A stretch of DNA of 38,039 nt. It comes from Pyrodictiaceae archaeon. Its GTDB lineage: Archaea; Thermoproteota; Thermoprotei_A; Sulfolobales; Pyrodictiaceae. Shown here in pieces: positions 34,199 to 38,039 of this stretch (within the stretch, counting starts at the first letter, position 1; each line of letters begins with the position of its first letter). Position numbers and translations under genes: made by a program. Where the stretch lies: positions 1 through 38,039 of the forward strand of contig JALTZQ010000196.1 of NCBI GenBank assembly GCA_027046105.1, written 5' to 3'. A model generated the notes under the pieces. That model saw only the letters and a list, made by a program, of their open reading frames with translations. It did no database searches and was not told where the DNA came from.

Positions 34199-35200
34199 CT
34201 ACCACCCTAAGGTATAGCTTACCACTGTTGATAGCGCTACAGAAACAAGTGCTAAGGGAATGAGCTTCGACCATAGTATGTTTAGTGCTGTGTCTAGCCT
34301 AAGTCTACCATACACCGTACGTAGGAAGACAGCTACTGTCATGACGATGAAAGTCTTTACGTATAAGACAATGGCTGCTAGCAGGGGCGTCGTAGCTGGT
34401 AGCCATCCTCCAAGGAAAATTATTGAATACATCATTGCAAGTGCGTAGAGTTTTATATAGTCCAGCGCCATTACGAGCCCATAGCCTATACCAGTATACT
34501 CCGTGAAGGGGCCATGGACGATCTCTTGCTCACCCATTACTATATCGAACGGTATTCTATCTGTTGCTGCCACCATTGCTATAAAGAAGAGGATTGCAGC
34601 AAGAGGGTTTAGGATTAGACCTATGATACCAAGATCAGCTTGATAAGCGACCATCTGGTTAAGGTCAAGGGTCCCATATAGTATCGCCATTGCAAGGGCT
34701 GTTGTGAATAAGAGGGGTTCATAGCTAGCGTTTAACAATGCTTCACGTGCACTACCAATTATTGCGAACTTGTTGTTTGAGGCCCACCCCATGAGTACAA
34801 GTAGTAAAGGAGATACTGCAAGTGCAGCCAATACTACCAGGAGACTATAGGGTGTATAGAAACCTTGCAGCCCAGGACCACCAGGTATAACCGTAAACGC
34901 TGCTGCAATGGCGGCCAAAGCTAATGCGGGAGCTAGGAGAAATGGTATAACATCTACGCGTGCCGGAACTATTACCTCTTGAAAGAAGAACCTCGTACCG
35001 TCAGCTAGAAGCTGTATGGCTCCATGAAGTCTACGTGCAACATAGTAGGGTCCTATACGCATTTGTACACGAGCTGTAAGCTTACGCTCAAGCCATAGTA
35101 TGATTAAGACGGTTGCAAGTGCAACACCAAGCCCTGGATATATTAGGGGAGCAAGCACTGGTGGTATGAGGATTTTCTCCAAGAGCAGCTCAAACACCAA
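34199..35200 (-). CDS. nuoH: Complex I-like subunit H
   Basis: A 333-residue membrane subunit with about eight helices; it forms the link between the peripheral and membrane arms and part of the quinone cavity. The characteristic stretches are WLERKLTARVQMRIGPYYV, LADGTRFFFQE and PFDIVMGEQEIVHGPFTEYTG (core FDIVMGEQEIVHGPFTEY). The start is TTG 35200 or the adjacent GTG 35197; a full GGAGGTGA lies upstream and fits the GTG spacing slightly better. It follows nuoD by 13 bases. Confidence 0.95.
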   Translation of the reverse strand: MVFELLLEKILIPPVLAPLIYPGLGVALATVLIILWLERKLTARVQMRIGPYYVARRLHGAIQLLADGTRFFFQEVIVPARVDVIPFLLAPALALAAIAAAFTVIPGGPGLQGFYTPYSLLVVLAALAVSPLLLVLMGWASNNKFAIIGSAREALLNASYEPLLFTTALAMAILYGTLDLNQMVAYQADLGIIGLILNPLAAILFFIAMVAATDRIPFDIVMGEQEIVHGPFTEYTGIGYGLVMALDYIKLYALAMMYSIIFLGGWLPATTPLLAAIVLYVKTFIVMTVAVFLRTVYGRLRLDTALNILWSKLIPLALVSVALSTVVSYTLGW

Positions 35201-35213
35201 TGATTCACCTCCC

Positions 35214-36428
35214 CTAGCGGTCAGCCTCAGGCGGGAAATAGTCTATGCTAGCATAGATGGCCGGCAAATCCATCAATCGATGACCTGGGGCGAGCTCTAT
35301 AAACAGTATTGCGTTACGGAAACTTGGTGAAACGCAACGCACACGATAAGGTTTATCCGTGCCATCAGAGACAACGTAGTATGTTATCTCGCCCCTTCCG
35401 GCTTCTGCTCGGCCTATTGCTTCACCCTTTGGTAGCTTAAGGTTTGCAAAGAGAGCTGGAAACTTAACGCGTTTCTGTGTTTCAACTATCTTCTTGTGTG
35501 CAGGTGTAAGTAACTTATAGAAACGATCAGCTATAAATGGGCCTTCAGGAAGGTTGTTCAGAGCCTTCTCTATTAGATCAAGGCTCGCTTCTATTTCCCT
35601 TAGACGAACCCATATCCTTTCTAATGAGTCACCATACTCGCCGACTATAGGCTCAAAATCTAAGTCATCATAGGCTGCATAACCCGTCATTCGGACATCG
35701 TGTCTAACCCTACTCGCCCTCAAGTTAGGGCCTACAACACCTAATTCTACGGCTCTTTTACCCTCTAGCACACCAACGTTCTCAAGTCTTGACCTTATGA
35801 CAGGATTATTGTAGAAAATCTTGTCGTATTCCTTTAGCCTCTTAAGCATATAGCGTTTAGCCTTTTCAAAAGCATCACGAAAACCTTGAGGCAGATCCCT
35901 CCTTACACCACCTGGGATAACATAGCTATGTGTGAGTCTTGCCCCCGTTAACATCTCAGCCAGGCTAACAAAGACTTCACGATCACCAAAAGCCCACATA
36001 TACATGGTTGAGTGGTTAAGAAATATCCCTCCTATACCCAACCCGTAAAGGTGACTGGCTATCCTGTTTATTTCACAAAGAATTGTACGTAGATACTTTG
36101 CTCGAGGAGGAGGATCAACGCCAAGAAGCTTCTCATAAGCTTCAACAAGAGGAAGGGTTATGTTACACGAGTCTATAATAGTCATACGTTCAAAAAGAGG
36201 GATTATACGGACATACTCACGGGTTTCAGCAAGCTTCTCCATAGTGCGGTGAACCCATCCTAGATCAGGATCTACACGAACAATGATATCACCATCAAGA
36301 TAAACTATGAGCCTCATATGTCCCGAGGCAGGATGTTGAGGGCCTACGTACAGTTCAACAACACGTAGGCCTTCATGTGTACCCACATCTCTAGCCTCAA
36401 CAGCCGGCGACAGTGAGGTCAAGGTCAT
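35214..36428 (-). CDS. nuoD: Complex I-like subunit D (49 kDa type)
   Basis: A 404-residue subunit of the quinone-reducing module. GPQHPASGHMRL near the N-terminus corresponds to the GPQHPxxHG block, with the His displaced by one position. YYVVSDGTDKPYRVRC and the C-terminus IDYFPPEADR lack the paired Cys ligands of [NiFe] hydrogenases, so this is a complex I-type protein and not a hydrogenase large subunit. A single Cys remains in ERMTIIDSCNITL. It starts the nuoDHIJKMLN operon and is divergent from nuoC. Confidence 0.93.
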   Translation of the reverse strand: MTLTSLSPAVEARDVGTHEGLRVVELYVGPQHPASGHMRLIVYLDGDIIVRVDPDLGWVHRTMEKLAETREYVRIIPLFERMTIIDSCNITLPLVEAYEKLLGVDPPPRAKYLRTILCEINRIASHLYGLGIGGIFLNHSTMYMWAFGDREVFVSLAEMLTGARLTHSYVIPGGVRRDLPQGFRDAFEKAKRYMLKRLKEYDKIFYNNPVIRSRLENVGVLEGKRAVELGVVGPNLRASRVRHDVRMTGYAAYDDLDFEPIVGEYGDSLERIWVRLREIEASLDLIEKALNNLPEGPFIADRFYKLLTPAHKKIVETQKRVKFPALFANLKLPKGEAIGRAEAGRGEITYYVVSDGTDKPYRVRCVSPSFRNAILFIELAPGHRLMDLPAIYASIDYFPPEADR

Positions 36429-36483
36429 GCCCCTTTAGAGCGGCTTATGGTGTAAGAACCCCAGTCAACAAGGGGTTTAGCAA

Positions 36484-36498
36484 GGTTAAAAATGTTAA
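36484..36498. promoter_or_regulatory. AT-rich promoter patch between nuoD and nuoC
   Basis: GGTTAAAAATGTTAA is the only AT-rich run in the 112-bp divergent spacer. It is centred about 50 bases before the nuoC ATG and about 62 before the nuoD ATG, and could serve either direction. Confidence 0.4.
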
Positions 36499-36540
36499 GC
36501 CTCTCTAGTTACACGTTGCGGACTAGCCGGTGGTCGTAAA

Positions 36541-37074
36541 ATGAGCGAGCAAATAGTTAGCACCCTCAAAGTTGCACTTTCCGGTATCACAGAAAAGATA
36601 GAGATTCGAAAGAATTTTCCTACAGTTACTGTACGTGTCGAAAATCTTGTTGAAGCCGCGAAAAGGCTACGTGAACTAGGTTATGATAAACTACTTATGG
36701 TGTCGGGAATAGATGAGCCAAAAGAGAATAGGATACGCCTCGTTTACCATGTCGAGAAAAGCAGCGAGCCAGGCAACATTGTAGCACTCGAGACTCTCCT
36801 ACCTCGTGATAATCCCCGTGCGCCATCGCTAACGCGTGTTTGGCCAGCAGCACTACTACAAGAGAGGGAAGAATACGAGATGCTTGGAATAATATTTGAA
36901 AACCATCCTGATCTTAGACGAATACTATTAAGACACGATTGGCCCCAAGGTGTTTATCCTCTTAGAAAGGATTACCGCGTACCCGATGAACCCTTCATGG
37001 CAAAGAAGCCATCAAAGCCTTTATGGGAGTTAAAACCAGAGTTAAAGCCTAAGGAAGAGGGAAGGGAGAAGTGA
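36541..37074 (+). CDS. nuoC: Complex I-like subunit C (30 kDa type)
   Basis: A 177-residue peripheral subunit. The family signature is at WPAALLQEREEYEMLGIIFENHPDLRR (core EREEYEMLGIIFENHPDL), then LLRHDWPQGVYPLRKDY. It docks on NuoD and NuoB. The ATG has GGTGG about eight bases upstream. It is the only gene of the nuo cluster on the plus strand: divergent from nuoD and convergent with nuoB (36-bp gap), so it needs its own promoter. The C-terminal tail is Lys/Glu/Pro-rich. Confidence 0.93.
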   Translation: MSEQIVSTLKVALSGITEKIEIRKNFPTVTVRVENLVEAAKRLRELGYDKLLMVSGIDEPKENRIRLVYHVEKSSEPGNIVALETLLPRDNPRAPSLTRVWPAALLQEREEYEMLGIIFENHPDLRRILLRHDWPQGVYPLRKDYRVPDEPFMAKKPSKPLWELKPELKPKEEGREK

Positions 37075-37110
37075 GTCCAGCCGTAATATTATAGCTTGAT
37101 TATGTCATAC

Positions 37111-37695
37111 TTAAGGCATCTCTACACTTTCATAAATAGGCTTCATTAGCTCCTCTACAAACTTCCTATCTTCCACATCACGTGGCCTCCAGATGCCACG
37201 TCGTACCTTGTCTTGCAACATGAGGATGGCTTTAGCAACAGCTTCAGGTCTTGGTGGGCATCCTGGCACAAACACATCAACAGGAAGAACGCGTTGTAAG
37301 AGGACAATGTTATAACTGTTATAGAATAGACCTCCTGTGAAAGCACATGCACCCATACCGATTACAAACTTGGGCCACGGCATTTGCTCCCATATTAGCC
37401 GTGCAGCGCGCGCCATTTTCACTGTAAGCGTGCCCTCGACAAGTATTAGGTTAGTATTACGTGCATGAGTAAATGGGAGACTACCAGTACGTTCCAGATC
37501 ATATTTTGGCGAATAAGATGCAGCAAACTCAGCACCACAACAACTAGTGGTCAAATGTACCGGCCAAAGACTAAATGATATAGCCCAATCCCGAAGACTT
37601 CTTATTGGCCTTCTTTCTATGAGCCATTGCGTTGCTTTGCGAACAACTTCCTCAAAGCGGCCAATAAATGCTAGCCCCTGATAAGGACACACCAA
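37111..37695 (-). CDS. nuoB: Complex I-like subunit B ([4Fe-4S] N2 carrier)
   Basis: A 194-residue subunit carrying the terminal cluster that reduces quinone. All four ligands are present: the tandem Cys 52-53 in TTSCCGAEF, Cys 117 in MGACAFTGG and Cys 146 in VPGCPPRPEA. The start is TTG 37695 with GGGTGG upstream; the next codon, GTG, is an alternative. A TATA-like GTTTAAGAA lies near 37717-37725. It is separated from the rest of the nuo operon by the oppositely oriented nuoC, and no nuoA precedes it in this window. Confidence 0.95.
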   Translation of the reverse strand: MVCPYQGLAFIGRFEEVVRKATQWLIERRPIRSLRDWAISFSLWPVHLTTSCCGAEFAASYSPKYDLERTGSLPFTHARNTNLILVEGTLTVKMARAARLIWEQMPWPKFVIGMGACAFTGGLFYNSYNIVLLQRVLPVDVFVPGCPPRPEAVAKAILMLQDKVRRGIWRPRDVEDRKFVEELMKPIYESVEMP

Positions 37696-37866
37696 ATACG
37701 TCCACCCAAGCCAGTATTCTTAAACACTACAGTTAATACCGTTTCTAGGCAAGAACTGCGGGAGAGACCGCGAGATTACACCATGTAGGTTTAAGAGGGA
37801 GCCCGTAAAACCAGGTTACACAGCCCGAAACCACTAGCCTCCAAAAACGCAAGAAGCCGAGTAAGG

Positions 37867-37895
37867 AAAAAAGAGGGTGTGGGGTGCCTTCCCTC
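37867..37895 (-). terminator. Hairpin plus T6, terminator of the Cren7 gene
   Basis: On the minus strand GAGGG pairs with CCCTC around a 13-base loop and is followed directly by TTTTTT (37872-37867), 26 bases beyond the Cren7 stop. T-rich tracts are the usual archaeal termination signal. Confidence 0.6.
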
Positions 37896-37920
37896 CCCCT
37901 CCACTCATCTTAGCTGCACA

Positions 37921-38039
37921 TTAGCTGCATACTGGGTAGTCGTCTGGTACTTTTGCTCTAAAGTATTTGCCTGTTTCTGGGCTCTTGAATAACCCTATTT
38001 TTACTCCTTTTCGCCCTTTTGGTGCTAGTACCCATACCT
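37921..38039 (-). CDS. Cren7 chromatin protein, C-terminal part (start beyond window)
   Basis: The last 38 codons and stop of a gene entering from the right edge. The peptide [20 protein letters not shown] continuing with [15 protein letters not shown] is the core of Cren7, the small SH3-like DNA-bending protein conserved in Crenarchaeota. About 20-25 N-terminal residues should lie outside. The stop region is duplicated: TGCAGCTAA occurs twice, 11 bases apart, the first copy containing the stop codon. This gene is the strongest taxonomic marker in the window. Confidence 0.93.
   Translation of the reverse strand, partial: VWVLAPKGRKGVKIGLFKSPETGKYFRAKVPDDYPVCS

Noticed and set aside
35214..36428. 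[NiFe]-hydrogenase large subunit instead of NuoD
   Set aside because: Both CxxC metal-ligand pairs are missing; only a single Cys remains at the N-terminal position and none at the C-terminus.

Overview
The window is a stretch of a hyperthermophilic crenarchaeal (Thermoproteota) chromosome. The best markers are the C-terminal half of the chromatin protein Cren7 at the right edge, archaeal-type DnaG, PheS/PheT and class I CCA-adding enzymes, a stand-alone 5S rRNA gene, very GC-rich tRNA and 5S stems in a moderate-GC background, CCA ends encoded in both tRNA genes, and frequent TTG/GTG starts with GGTGA-type Shine-Dalgarno (SD) sites. Gene content and style suggest Desulfurococcales, perhaps near Pyrodictiaceae. 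That placement is an inference and cannot be confirmed without a search.

Layout. 1-1769: the 3' part of tRNA-Asp, a HEPN/MNT toxin-antitoxin-like pair, and a decayed-looking 600 bp gap. 1770-4265: cca, an atypical protein kinase and an HTH regulator in one tight cluster. 4269-5036: a small unknown gene and tRNA-Leu(UAG). 5037-9450: an M50 membrane protease, dnaG, tyrS and a metallo-beta-lactamase-fold hydrolase. 9576-15570: pheS-pheT, a minus-strand RNA that folds as an H/ACA pseudouridylation guide, map, a DUF1512 membrane protein, a one-helix zinc-ribbon protein, and 5S rRNA three bases after that gene's stop codon.

15937-23274 looks like an amino-acid/peptide utilisation module: an Lrp-type regulator that appears to start at AUU, a peptide/nickel-type ABC transporter (two permeases and a membrane-anchored binding protein, but no ATPase genes), a divergent amidohydrolase and a class III aminotransferase. 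23380-27774 holds a two-gene ABC-2 exporter and valS, separated by a 334 bp non-coding stretch with a GC-rich hairpin.

27913-37695 is a complex I-like gene cluster. On the minus strand it reads nuoD-H-I-J-K-M-L-N, and nuoB lies separately upstream. nuoC sits between nuoB and nuoD but points the other way. No nuoA, E, F or G is seen, so this is the membrane arm plus the connecting module of a proton-pumping complex that must take electrons from something other than a standard NADH module. The window closes with a terminator and the partial Cren7 gene.

The observations most worth checking are the H/ACA RNA at 12754-12826, the AUU start of the Lrp gene at 15937, the inverted nuoC, the 5S gene abutting a protein gene, and the GC-rich hairpin at 25160-25216.
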